Assembly: GCF_016902415.1 (NCBI RefSeq) | Contig: NZ_JACJLV010000017.1 | Coordinates: forward strand, 1-48,792 | DNA from: Mordavella massiliensis | GTDB taxonomy: Bacteria; Bacillota; Clostridia; Lachnospirales; Lachnospiraceae | Reading direction: 5' to 3' | DNA: 48,792 nucleotides | Part shown: one piece after another, positions 7,814 through 16,712 of the stretch | Numbering within the stretch: position 1 is the first letter of the stretch | How the letters are laid out: the number at the start of each line of letters is the position of its first letter | Translations under genes and position numbers: made by a program | Notes under the pieces: generated by a model | Seen by the model: the letters and a program-made list of their open reading frames with translations, nothing else | Told to the model about the DNA's origin: nothing | Databases searched by the model: none

Positions 7814-9211
7814 ATGTTATTCAGCAGTATCGTATTTTTATTTACGTTTTTACCAATTGTATTAATTTTATATTATGTGCTGCCAAGGCAGTTTAAAAAT
7901 CCGGTGCTCCTTCTGGCCAGTCTTCTTTTCTATGCCTGGGGAGAGCCGATCTATCTGTTCCTGATGATGTTTTCTATCCTGTTTAATTACATCAGCGGAC
8001 TGGATATCGCAAGAAATCTGGGAAATAAGCGGGCGGCCAGAAAAAGCCTGATCTTTAATGTGGTGGTAAATCTGTGCGTGCTTGGATTTTTCAAATATGA
8101 AGGATTTGTACTGAACAGCCTGAATGCGGTGCTCCCGGTGGAGATCCCGTTCCAGGAAGTGGCGCTTCCGGTAGGAATTTCCTTCTATACATTCCAGATT
8201 TTATCATACATTATAGATGTATACTGGGGAAATGTTCCCGTGCAGAAGAACCTGATGGATTTTGCCCTGTATGTTACGATGTTCCCTCAGCTGATCGCGG
8301 GACCTATCGTAAAGTATGCGGAGATTGACGAGCAGCTCCATGTGCGTGAGGAGAACTGGGGAAGGTTCGGAGAAGGCGTGATGTATTTTATCCGCGGCCT
8401 TGCAAAAAAAGTACTTCTGGCCAATACGGTGGGCATGATCTATACCAATGTATCCGGCATGGCGCCGGAAGATGTGTCCGTAGTGACGGCGTGGCTGGGA
8501 TGTCTGGCTTATACCTTCCAGATCTATTTCGACTTCAGCGGATATTCCGATATGGCGGTGGGCCTTGGTAAAATGTTTGGATTTGAATTCCCGTGGAACT
8601 TTAACTATCCGTATATCGCCCAGAGCGTGACGGAATTCTGGAGGAGATGGCATATCTCCCTGAGCAGCTGGTTCCGGGAGTATGTCTATATTCCGCTGGG
8701 CGGAAACCGTGTGCCCGTACCAAAGCATATCCGCAATCTTCTGGTGGTATGGCTGTTGACCGGTCTGTGGCACGGAGCCGCATGGAACTTTGTGGCATGG
8801 GGTCTTTATTACGGTGTGATCCTGATTTTTGAAAAGTATTTCTTCCACCGTGTGCTGGATAAACTTCCGGAAGTATTGAGGCACATTTACAGTCTGGTCC
8901 TGGTTATGGTCGGCTGGGTGCTGTTTTTCAGTCCGTCCTTTGCAGGAGCGCTGGAGTATCTGAAGCTGATGTTTGGAGCAGGCGGCCACGGATTCATGGA
9001 CGGGGAAGCGTTGTATCTTCTGATCTCGAACCTGGGGCTTTGGGTGATTGCGATCGTGTCTTCGACACCGCTGGTATACGGTGTATATGAAAGATATGTG
9101 GGACGGCGTAAACCGGTGGCAGATGTGGTGATCTATGCGGGAATGTTCCTGCTGTGCGTTGCATATCTGGTAACCGAAACCTATAATCCGTTCTTATATT
9201 TCAGATTTTAG
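7814..9211 (+). CDS. MBOAT family O-acyltransferase (AlgI/DltB-like)
   Basis: 465 residues, polytopic (about 10-12 membrane helices). The MBOAT core includes FPQLIAGPIVKY, FDFSGYSDMAVGLGKMFG, FWRRWHISLSSWFREYVYIPLGG and the catalytic-His segment LTGLWHGAAWNF. Such proteins move activated acyl groups across the membrane for transfer to polysaccharide, teichoic acid or alginate. The flanking SGNH and DHHW proteins are likely the extracytoplasmic partners. The polymer modified cannot be told from sequence. It starts 15 bases after the DUF4358 stop. Confidence 0.93.
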   Translation: MLFSSIVFLFTFLPIVLILYYVLPRQFKNPVLLLASLLFYAWGEPIYLFLMMFSILFNYISGLDIARNLGNKRAARKSLIFNVVVNLCVLGFFKYEGFVLNSLNAVLPVEIPFQEVALPVGISFYTFQILSYIIDVYWGNVPVQKNLMDFALYVTMFPQLIAGPIVKYAEIDEQLHVREENWGRFGEGVMYFIRGLAKKVLLANTVGMIYTNVSGMAPEDVSVVTAWLGCLAYTFQIYFDFSGYSDMAVGLGKMFGFEFPWNFNYPYIAQSVTEFWRRWHISLSSWFREYVYIPLGGNRVPVPKHIRNLLVVWLLTGLWHGAAWNFVAWGLYYGVILIFEKYFFHRVLDKLPEVLRHIYSLVLVMVGWVLFFSPSFAGALEYLKLMFGAGGHGFMDGEALYLLISNLGLWVIAIVSSTPLVYGVYERYVGRRKPVADVVIYAGMFLLCVAYLVTETYNPFLYFRF

Positions 9212-9219
9212 GAGCAATT

Positions 9220-10416
9220 ATGGAAGAGCGTAGAAAGAGAAGAAGAAATTCTAGGAATAAGAGAGCAAAAAGCAGAAAACTCTGGATGGCCAGGATGTTT
9301 CTTATCCTGCTGTTCCTGATCTGCCTTTTAAATATTGTATGGCCCAGCAGAGAATTTTCTGAAAAGGAAAACCGTATGCTGGAGCAAAAACCGGAGCTTA
9401 CGCTTTCCGGCATTGAGAGCGGACGGTTCATGGAACAATACGAGTCTTACCAGTCCGATCAGATCGCCGGCCGGGATCTGTGGGTACAGTTAAAAACAAG
9501 GGTGGATCTTCTTATGGGCAAACGGGAGTCCAACGGCGTCTATAAAGGGAAGAGCAAGTATCTGATGGAGGACATCAAGACTCCGAATCAGGAGCAGATG
9601 GAGCATAACCTTGCGTCCATGTGCAGTTTCCAGGAAGCCTATCCGGATATTCCCATGTATATGATGCTGGTGCCCAACGCAGCAAATGTATTGTCAGATA
9701 AGCTGCCGTCTTTTGCGGTGACCAGAGATCAGGACAAGGATTTTGCCGAGATCCAGAAGGCGCTGAAAGGTCATCTGACCTGGGTGGACGTCAGCTCGGC
9801 GATGAAAGATCACAAGTCGGAAAATATTTATTATCATACGGACCATCACTGGACTTCACTGGGGGCGAAATATGGATATGAGGCGCTTGCTGAGGCGCTC
9901 CAGCTGGATACCTCCAAGGAAGTGGAACTTAAGCCTTACGCAGTCAGCGATTCCTTCAATGGCACCCTGTCTGCAACCAGCGGCTATGAGACCGGCTATG
10001 AGGAACCCATGTATGTATATCTTCCCAAGGAAGAGGGAACCGGGCCGGAGGTTGTAGTAAGTTATGTAGAGGAGCAGGAAAAGAAGGCAACTCTTTATGA
10101 TACCTCCAAATTAAAGGAAAAGGATAAATATGCCATGTTCCTTGGCGGTAACAGCGGACTGATCGATATCCGCACCACAGCGGACAGCACAGACCGGCTG
10201 CTGATCGTAAAGGATTCTTACGCCAACAGTCTGGTGCCGTTCCTGACGCCTTACTACCGGGAAATCTTTATGGTGGATCCCCGTTATTATTATGGGGATA
10301 TCCATGAGATTATGGAGAATAATAAGATTACCAGTGTATTGTTCCTGTATAACGGAAACACGTTTGTGGAAGATAACAGTATCAGCGGAGTGTTGGAAAA
10401 TGCCGAGACTGAATAA
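9220..10416 (+). CDS. DHHW family protein (extracytoplasmic acylation partner)
   Basis: 398 residues. Very basic N-terminus (ERRKRRRNSRNK), then one membrane helix (~26-45), then an extracytoplasmic domain with the signature YHTDHHWTSLGA near residue 210 and KDSYANSLVPFL near 330. DHHW proteins are distant SGNH/AlgX-AlgJ-like members that accompany MBOAT proteins. The Asp-His pair of DHHW and the Ser of KDSY are the likely catalytic residues (family analogy). It ends 17 bases inside rluF. Last member of the acylation cassette. Confidence 0.85.
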   Translation: MEERRKRRRNSRNKRAKSRKLWMARMFLILLFLICLLNIVWPSREFSEKENRMLEQKPELTLSGIESGRFMEQYESYQSDQIAGRDLWVQLKTRVDLLMGKRESNGVYKGKSKYLMEDIKTPNQEQMEHNLASMCSFQEAYPDIPMYMMLVPNAANVLSDKLPSFAVTRDQDKDFAEIQKALKGHLTWVDVSSAMKDHKSENIYYHTDHHWTSLGAKYGYEALAEALQLDTSKEVELKPYAVSDSFNGTLSATSGYETGYEEPMYVYLPKEEGTGPEVVVSYVEEQEKKATLYDTSKLKEKDKYAMFLGGNSGLIDIRTTADSTDRLLIVKDSYANSLVPFLTPYYREIFMVDPRYYYGDIHEIMENNKITSVLFLYNGNTFVEDNSISGVLENAETE

Positions 10417-11146
10417 ATACCTAAGTGAAGCGGGGGTCTGTTCCCGCCGGGAAGCGGACCGGCTGATCCAGGCCGGCAAGGTGACGGTAGACGGCCGGAA
10501 GGCGGTGCCGGGCATGCAGGTGGAGCCCGGGCAGGTGGTGAAAGTCGGGAAAAAGGAGATCCGGGAGAAAAACCGCAAGGTTGTGCTGGCAGTCTATAAG
10601 CCGGCAGGGATCGTGTGTACCGAAGACCGCAGAGAAAAAAAGAATATTATCCGTTACCTGGACTATCCGATCCGGGTAACCTATGCCGGGAGGCTTGATA
10701 AAAATTCAGAAGGGCTTCTCATCATGACCAATGACGGGGATCTGATCAACGGGATGATGAGGGCCCGATTTCTGCATGAAAAGGAATATCAGGTGAAGGT
10801 AGACCGTCCGGTGACGGAGGAGTTCCTGAAAAAGATGCGGGAAGGCGTGCATATTCGGGATGAGGAAAAAGGACTGGATGAGGTGACCAGGCCCTGCCAG
10901 GCAAAGGCTATTGGAAAGTATACCTTTTCCATTACCCTGACCCAGGGGCTGAACCGGCAGATCCGCCGGATGTGCGAAGCGTGCGGATACAAGGTGGAAC
11001 GGCTCCTTCGGGTGCGGATCATGAATATCCGCCTTGGAAATATGAAGCCCGGAGATGTCAGAGAATTAAGTGAGCAGGAGTTAAAGGAGTTATATGGAGA
11101 AATCAAAGCTGGCCAGGATGCAGGAACTGGTAGAGATCTTAAATAA
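10400..11146 (+). CDS. rluF: 23S rRNA pseudouridine synthase, RluF-like
   Basis: 248 residues. N-terminal S4 RNA-binding domain (MPRLNKYLSEAGVCSRREAD, residues 1-60), then a catalytic domain with the active-site Asp in GRLDKNSEGLL and the motif LNRQIRRMCEACGY. The KNSEG variant points to the RluF branch of the RsuA family, which modifies 23S rRNA near position 2604 in E. coli. The start is fixed by the S4 domain, so 17 bases overlap the DHHW gene. The 3' end overlaps ligA by 53 bases. A longer in-frame extension to 10292 is a shadow of the upstream gene. Confidence 0.9.
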   Translation: MPRLNKYLSEAGVCSRREADRLIQAGKVTVDGRKAVPGMQVEPGQVVKVGKKEIREKNRKVVLAVYKPAGIVCTEDRREKKNIIRYLDYPIRVTYAGRLDKNSEGLLIMTNDGDLINGMMRARFLHEKEYQVKVDRPVTEEFLKKMREGVHIRDEEKGLDEVTRPCQAKAIGKYTFSITLTQGLNRQIRRMCEACGYKVERLLRVRIMNIRLGNMKPGDVRELSEQELKELYGEIKAGQDAGTGRDLK

Positions 11147-13079
11147 AGCGGGGAAGGCGTATTATCAGGATGCCGAAGAGATCATGAGCAATTATGAGTA
11201 CGACCGCCTCTATGATGAACTTCTGGATCTGGAGAAAGAGCTGGGGACTACACTTTCCAACAGTCCCACCGTCAATGTCGGGTACGAAGTGTTAAGTGAA
11301 CTTCCAAAAGAACGGCATGAGAGGCCCATGCTCTCCCTGGATAAAACCAAAGACGTGGCGGAGCTGGAAGCGTTCGTCGGGGAACAGGAAGCCTTAATGT
11401 CCTGGAAGATGGACGGGCTGACGATCGTTCTCACTTACCGGGAGGGAGCGCTTTACAAAGCCGTGACCAGAGGAAACGGCGAAGTGGGCGAAGTGGTGAC
11501 GGCCAATGCCCGGGTGTTCCGCAATATTCCCCTGAAGATCCCCTATCAGGGAGAGTTGATCCTCCGGGGCGAGGCGGTGATCGGCTACCGGGATTTTGAA
11601 AAGATCAATCAGGAGATCGCGGACGCCGACGCAAAATATAAGAATCCGCGGAATCTCTGCAGCGGTTCGGTGCGGCAGTTAAATAACGAGATCACAGCCA
11701 GGAGAAATGTAAAATTCTACGCATTTACGCTGGTACAGGCGGATGGCGTGGAGTTCCATAATTCCAGGAAGGCGCAGATGGAGTGGCTGAAAAGCCAGGG
11801 GTTCCAGGTGGTAGAATACCGGATGGTGACAAGAGATACGGTGCGCGCTGCGGTGGAGGAGTTTGCGGCCAGGATCGCAGACAATGATTTCCCTTCCGAC
11901 GGACTGGTGCTGACCTATGATGACATTGCCTATGGCGCGTCCCTTGGAAGAACTTCCAAGTTCCCCCGGGATTCCTATGCCTTTAAGTGGGCCGATGAAG
12001 TGCGCAAGACCCGGCTTCTGGAGATCGAGTGGAGCCCTTCCAGGACCGGGCTTATCAATCCGGTGGCGATCTTTGAACCGGTGGAGCTGGAAGGAACCAC
12101 AGTCAGCCGTGCCAGTGTCCACAACATCAGCATCATGGAGGATCTGGAGCTTGGCGCAGGCGATACCATCGAAGTCTACAAGGCCAACATGATCATTCCG
12201 CAGATCGCCCGGAATCTGACCAGGAGCGGAGTAAAAGATATCCCGTCTGCCTGTCCGGTCTGTGGCGGCAAGACAGAGATCCGCCAGGATGGAAACGCCA
12301 GGACTTTGTATTGCACCAATCCGGACTGTCAGGCCAAGCATGTAAAATCCTTTGCGCTGTTTGTCAGCCGGGACGCCTTAAATATCGAGGGGCTGTCAGA
12401 AGCAACACTGGAAAAATTCATCGGGATGGGTTATATTAAAGAATATGCAGACATTTTCCATCTGGACCGTTACCAGGAGGAGATCTGTCAGATGGAAGGA
12501 TTTGGCGAAAAGTCTTATCAGAATCTGATGGACAGCATTGAAAAGGCCAGAACCACCACTCTTGCGCGGGTGATCTACGGGATCGGGATCCCGGGCATCG
12601 GCCTTGCCAATGCGAAAATGATCTGCAGAGAATTTCATAACGATGTGGAAACGCTGCTCCAGGCAAAAGAAGAGGATCTAAGCGCCATTTCCGGTGTGGG
12701 AGAAGTGCTGGCAGGCGCCTTTACCGGGTATTTTGCCCAGAAAGATCATGTGGAAAGATTCCGGAACCTGTTAAAGGAACTGGTGATCCCGGAGGAAGAG
12801 GCCGGCGAAGCAAAGCAGATCTTCGCAGGAGTGAATTTCGTCATTACCGGAAGTGTGGAGCATTTTGCCAACCGAAGCGAGGCCAAGGAACTGATCGAGA
12901 GCCTGGGGGGAAAGGTGACCGGTTCGGTGACATCCAAAACCAATTATCTGATCAATAATGATGTGACATCCACATCTTCCAAGAACAAAAAAGCAAATGA
13001 ACTGGGGATTCCCATTATCTCAGAAGAGACCTTCCTTCAGATGGTCCGCGAAGGAGGGACCGCGCAGGCCGGCGAGTGA
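11094..13079 (+). CDS. ligA: NAD-dependent DNA ligase
   Basis: 661 residues, the normal LigA length. Adenylation domain with the AMP-accepting lysine in WKMDG (~residue 105) and RGEAVIGYRDF. OB fold with GRTSKFPRDSYAFKW and SVHN. C4 zinc finger (CPVCGG and CTNPDC, ~385-410). Helix-hairpin-helix repeats, and a C-terminal BRCT domain from ~585 (FVITGSVEHFANRSEAKEL). It seals nicks during replication and repair. AAAGGAG just before ATG 11094 supports the start although it lies 53 bases inside rluF. Likely co-transcribed with rluF and the following clpX-like gene. Confidence 0.97.
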   Translation: MEKSKLARMQELVEILNKAGKAYYQDAEEIMSNYEYDRLYDELLDLEKELGTTLSNSPTVNVGYEVLSELPKERHERPMLSLDKTKDVAELEAFVGEQEALMSWKMDGLTIVLTYREGALYKAVTRGNGEVGEVVTANARVFRNIPLKIPYQGELILRGEAVIGYRDFEKINQEIADADAKYKNPRNLCSGSVRQLNNEITARRNVKFYAFTLVQADGVEFHNSRKAQMEWLKSQGFQVVEYRMVTRDTVRAAVEEFAARIADNDFPSDGLVLTYDDIAYGASLGRTSKFPRDSYAFKWADEVRKTRLLEIEWSPSRTGLINPVAIFEPVELEGTTVSRASVHNISIMEDLELGAGDTIEVYKANMIIPQIARNLTRSGVKDIPSACPVCGGKTEIRQDGNARTLYCTNPDCQAKHVKSFALFVSRDALNIEGLSEATLEKFIGMGYIKEYADIFHLDRYQEEICQMEGFGEKSYQNLMDSIEKARTTTLARVIYGIGIPGIGLANAKMICREFHNDVETLLQAKEEDLSAISGVGEVLAGAFTGYFAQKDHVERFRNLLKELVIPEEEAGEAKQIFAGVNFVITGSVEHFANRSEAKELIESLGGKVTGSVTSKTNYLINNDVTSTSSKNKKANELGIPIISEETFLQMVREGGTAQAGE

Positions 13080-13125
13080 TGGGAAGCGGCTGGAAAAGAA
13101 CCAGATTTTAGAAAGAGGGTTAAAC

Positions 13126-14559
13126 ATGTCAGAACAGGATAAAAATGAACAGACAGAAGTAGAAACCATCGATACTGCCGGGAAAGAGACCGGAGAAGAG
13201 AATCACCATAAAGAAGACGCATATGAAAAGATCTGTTCCGTCTGCCACCGGCCGGAAAGTGTGGCCGGTAAGATGATCGACCTGCCGGGAGGATTTTCCG
13301 TGTGCAGCGGCTGTATGCAGAGAAGCTTTGACGCCATGAAAAACGGGCAGATCGATTACAGCCAGCTTCTGAATATGCCGGGTGTGCATTTTATGAATAT
13401 GGCGGATCTGGAACAGGCGATCCCGAAGCAGCAAAAGATCAAGAAGAAAAAAGAGGGCGAAGAGCACAAGCCGCTTATTGATATCCGCAAGATCCCGGCG
13501 CCGCACAAGATCAAGGCCAGCCTGGATGAATATGTAGTGGGTCAGGAGTACGCTAAAAAAGCCATGTCCGTGGCTGTTTACAATCATTATAAGCGGGTGG
13601 CGACGGACTCTATGGATGATATTGAGATTGAGAAGTCCAATATGCTGATGATCGGTCCCACTGGTTCCGGCAAGACCTACCTGGTCAAGACGCTGGCCAG
13701 GATCCTGGATGTGCCTCTTGCCATTACGGACGCCACTTCTCTTACCGAAGCCGGTTACATCGGCGACGATATTGAAAGCGTAGTCTCCAAGCTTCTGGCG
13801 GCTGCGGATAATGATGTGGAGAAGGCGGAGCAGGGAATCATTTTCATCGATGAGATCGACAAGATCGCCAAAAAGAAGAATACCAATCAGCGGGACGTCA
13901 GCGGGGAATCGGTACAGCAGGGTATGCTGAAGCTGCTGGAGGGAAGTGACGTGGAAGTGCCGGTGGGCGCGAACAGCAAAAATGCCATGGTTCCGCTGAC
14001 TACAGTGAATACCAGGAACATCCTCTTTATCTGCGGCGGAGCGTTCCCGGATCTGGAGGGTATTATAAAAGAGCGCCTGACCAAGCAGTCTTCGATTGGA
14101 TTTGGCGCGGACTTAAAGGATAAATATGACCATGACAAGACCATCCTTTCCAAAGTGACTACGGAGGATCTGCGGAATTTCGGTATGATCCCGGAATTTC
14201 TGGGAAGACTGCCTATCGTCTTTACGCTGGAGGGCATGAATGAGGAAATGCTGGTCAAGATCTTAAAGGAGCCCAAAAACGCGATTCTGAAACAATACCA
14301 GAAGCTGCTGGCGCTGGACGAGGTCAGGCTGGATTTTGACGAGGAAGCGCTGACAGCCATTGCCAGAAAGGCGATGAAAAAAGACACCGGGGCCAGAGCG
14401 CTTCGGGCCATCATTGAAGAATTTATGCTGGACATCATGTATGAGATCCCCAAGGATGACAGCATCGGCCAGGTGACTATCACAAAGGAATACATAGAAG
14501 GGACAGGGGGACCTGTGATCCAGCTGCGGGGCCAGGAGGTGCCGAGGCTGAACGGCTAA
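13126..14559 (+). CDS. clpX: ClpX-like AAA+ unfoldase (divergent)
   Basis: 477 residues, longer than usual ClpX (~420). N-terminal C4 zinc-binding module (CSVC and CSGC, residues ~36-62), AAA+ core with Walker A GPTGSGKT (~177), pore loop GYIG, Walker B IIFIDEIDKIA, ClpP-docking IGF loop (SSIGFGA, ~324) and sensor-2 GARALRAIIEE. It should unfold substrates for ClpP. Differences from textbook ClpX: GYIG instead of GYVG, and no RKH loop at ~285, where GANSKNAM stands instead. A second, canonical clpX next to clpP/tig probably exists elsewhere (inference). ATG 13126 is preceded by AAAGAGGG with 8-nt spacing; it starts 46 bases after ligA. Confidence 0.85.
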   Translation: MSEQDKNEQTEVETIDTAGKETGEENHHKEDAYEKICSVCHRPESVAGKMIDLPGGFSVCSGCMQRSFDAMKNGQIDYSQLLNMPGVHFMNMADLEQAIPKQQKIKKKKEGEEHKPLIDIRKIPAPHKIKASLDEYVVGQEYAKKAMSVAVYNHYKRVATDSMDDIEIEKSNMLMIGPTGSGKTYLVKTLARILDVPLAITDATSLTEAGYIGDDIESVVSKLLAAADNDVEKAEQGIIFIDEIDKIAKKKNTNQRDVSGESVQQGMLKLLEGSDVEVPVGANSKNAMVPLTTVNTRNILFICGGAFPDLEGIIKERLTKQSSIGFGADLKDKYDHDKTILSKVTTEDLRNFGMIPEFLGRLPIVFTLEGMNEEMLVKILKEPKNAILKQYQKLLALDEVRLDFDEEALTAIARKAMKKDTGARALRAIIEEFMLDIMYEIPKDDSIGQVTITKEYIEGTGGPVIQLRGQEVPRLNG

Positions 14560-14589
14560 CCGGTCTGCCCTGAATGTTACAGAAGAAAG

Positions 14590-14653
14590 CCTCATATATT
14601 TTATACAGCCGGAGGAAGAAGATCCGGCAGTATAAGATGTATGAGGTGTTTTT
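14590..14653 (+). terminator. Terminator-like hairpin ending at the start codon of the S8 protease
   Basis: A 17-bp stem (14590-14606 with 14630-14646, three G-U pairs as RNA) is topped by a 5-bp GCCGG/CCGGC stem (14608-14612 with 14624-14628). TGTTTTT follows and runs straight into ATG 14654. The 3' arm carries the only candidate ribosome binding sequence (GAGGTG). It can end the clpX transcript and also mask initiation of the next gene. Confidence 0.7.
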
Positions 14654-16390
14654 ATGGGATCATTGACATGTCGGGAGAAGATTCTTTCGGAGGATTACTG
14701 GGATTTTCTGCTTCCGGACTACCGGGAAGATCCGGTCGGGCCCTTTCAGGAACGGGACGGCTGTGTGCAGGAAGGAGATTTCGGGTACCGGGTATCCTAT
14801 CTGGAGCAGGAGGAGCGGGAGTCGTTGTCCTTTTCCCGCTATGGCTATTACTCCATTCCTAAATGCTACACGCCTCTGGATATGGACGCGGTGAATGTGG
14901 CCGGGATCACAGCAGTACAGAATTATCCGGCGCTTCAGACTATGGGAGAGGGAGTGCTGATCGGCTTTGCAGATACAGGCATTGACTGGAGAAGCCCGGT
15001 ATTTCAAAGGCTGGACGGAAAAACCAGGATCTTGGGTATCTGGGATCAGACCGCTCCTGCCGGGGACGGGGCAGATTCTTCCGGGGCAGCATATGGCAGG
15101 GTGGTGGATGAGGCGGAGATCAACCGGATGCTGGAGGAGATGGGAACTGGCGCTGGAGAAAACCGGTATGCGGATCCCGGGGAAGCGCCGGGGATCGATC
15201 CGGACGGGCACGGCAGTTTTCTTGCCAGTGTGGCGGCAGGAAGCGCGGACCCTGAGAACCGGTTTATCGGGGCTGCGCCGGAGGCTTCGATCGCCATGGT
15301 AAAGCTGAAGCCTGCCAAGAAGTATTTGAAAGATTTTTATGGGATCCCGCAGGAGGTGGTCTGTTATCAGGAAAATGATATCCTGCTGGGGCTTGCGTAT
15401 CTGAATCGCCTGGCACAGGAAAGAGGGATGCCGCTGGTGCTGTGTCTTGCGATGGGAACGAATTTTGGCGGCCACAACGGTTCCTCGGTGCTGGCCAGAG
15501 TCCTGGACCGTTATGCGTATCTGACAGACCGCGCCGTAGTGGTGGGTGCCGGGAATGAGGCGGCGCAGCGGCACCATTTTTCCCACCGGTTCCAGAAGGA
15601 TCAGGAAACGGTGACTGCGGAGATCCGGGCAGGCGAGGGAACCGGCGGATTTTCCGCGGAGGTGTGGGCGAGGCTGCCGGATGTGGTGACCTTGTCGGTG
15701 GTATCGCCGTCCGGGGAGCGCACCCGGCCCATTTCCCTCAGACAGGGGCAGAAATATGACTGGGTGTTTACCTTTGACGGTACAAAGGTTACGGTGGAAG
15801 ACCGCATTTTGCTGGAAAATAATGATTCCCAGGTGATCTTCCTGCGGTTTGAAGACCCGGCGCCCGGGATCTGGAAGCTGGAACTTTTGTCCATACAAAG
15901 AGCCGCGGGCGAGGTACACATTTGGCTTCCGGTGCGGGAATTCTTAAGACGCGAGGTGTTTTTCCTGGAAGCGGACGCGGACCTTACGATGACAGAGCCC
16001 GGGAGCGCTTCGGCGGTTATGACTGCAGCCTACTACAACGGAAAGGATAATGGAGTTGATATTCATTCCGGGAGAGGGTATACTAGAAATGGAAAGATTA
16101 AGCCGGATTTTGCGGCGCCGGGCGTCGGGATCACAGGCCTTGGAACGGATGGAAATTTTACAGTCAGAACCAGTTCCAGCGCGGCGGCAGGCATTGCGGC
16201 AGGCGCATCCGCCCTTCTGATGGAATGGCTGAGAGCGCAGCCGGATACGCTGGGCGTGACCTCTGTACAGATCCGCAATATCATCGTGCTGGGAGCCGGG
16301 CAGAGAGAGTTTATGGAGTATCCGAACCGGGAGTGGGGCTACGGGACGCTGAATGTATACCAGTCCCTGGACCGCCTGCGGCAGCTGTAA
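14654..16390 (+). CDS. Subtilisin-like S8 peptidase, CspB-like
   Basis: 578 residues. The triad is visible: Asp in FADTGID (~106), His in DGHGSFLAS (~185), Ser in TSSSAAAGIAAGAS (~508). The oxyanion Asn is in VGAGNEAA (~300). The Ser motif departs from GTSMAAP but keeps the nucleophile. There is no signal peptide. A ~200-residue insert between the Asn and Ser motifs (from about residue 310) looks like a jellyroll domain, the layout of clostridial Csp germination proteases. Role is inferred: a spore-associated or intracellular protease. Its start codon sits right after a long hairpin, suggesting attenuation. Confidence 0.82.
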   Translation: MGSLTCREKILSEDYWDFLLPDYREDPVGPFQERDGCVQEGDFGYRVSYLEQEERESLSFSRYGYYSIPKCYTPLDMDAVNVAGITAVQNYPALQTMGEGVLIGFADTGIDWRSPVFQRLDGKTRILGIWDQTAPAGDGADSSGAAYGRVVDEAEINRMLEEMGTGAGENRYADPGEAPGIDPDGHGSFLASVAAGSADPENRFIGAAPEASIAMVKLKPAKKYLKDFYGIPQEVVCYQENDILLGLAYLNRLAQERGMPLVLCLAMGTNFGGHNGSSVLARVLDRYAYLTDRAVVVGAGNEAAQRHHFSHRFQKDQETVTAEIRAGEGTGGFSAEVWARLPDVVTLSVVSPSGERTRPISLRQGQKYDWVFTFDGTKVTVEDRILLENNDSQVIFLRFEDPAPGIWKLELLSIQRAAGEVHIWLPVREFLRREVFFLEADADLTMTEPGSASAVMTAAYYNGKDNGVDIHSGRGYTRNGKIKPDFAAPGVGITGLGTDGNFTVRTSSSAAAGIAAGASALLMEWLRAQPDTLGVTSVQIRNIIVLGAGQREFMEYPNREWGYGTLNVYQSLDRLRQL

Positions 16391-16421
16391 AGAACGGCGT
16401 ATGATAAAGGAGAGAAAAGGT

Positions 16422-16712
16422 ATGGCAGATTTTTTTAAAGATATGGAACAGAAATTATCAGGAGTCATCAGTGATCTTGGAAAGAAAACGGAAGACACCA
16501 TAGAGATCCAGAAGATCAAGAGCGATATCCGTTCCCTGAAACGGGCCAATGAAAGAGACCTGATCGATATCGGACGCATGGTCTATGAGAAATTCCAGCA
16601 CGGAGAGATCCGGGACACAGATTATATCACGTTCTGTGAAGCGATCGAGAAGCGGGAAGAGACCATCGAAAGACAGGAAGAAGAGATCGTGCGGATCCGC
16701 GAGGGCCGCTAG
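16422..16712 (+). CDS. Small coiled-coil protein of unknown function
   Basis: 96 residues, soluble, almost wholly helical and charged (Lys/Glu/Arg/Ile heptads). It begins MADFFKDMEQKLSG and ends with a long coil through REETIERQEEEIVRIREG. Start fixed by AAAGGAG with 8-nt spacing before ATG 16422. No known enzyme motif. It abuts the lspA start without any gap and follows the S8 gene by 31 bases, so these three are probably co-transcribed. Confidence 0.7.
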   Translation: MADFFKDMEQKLSGVISDLGKKTEDTIEIQKIKSDIRSLKRANERDLIDIGRMVYEKFQHGEIRDTDYITFCEAIEKREETIERQEEEIVRIREGR

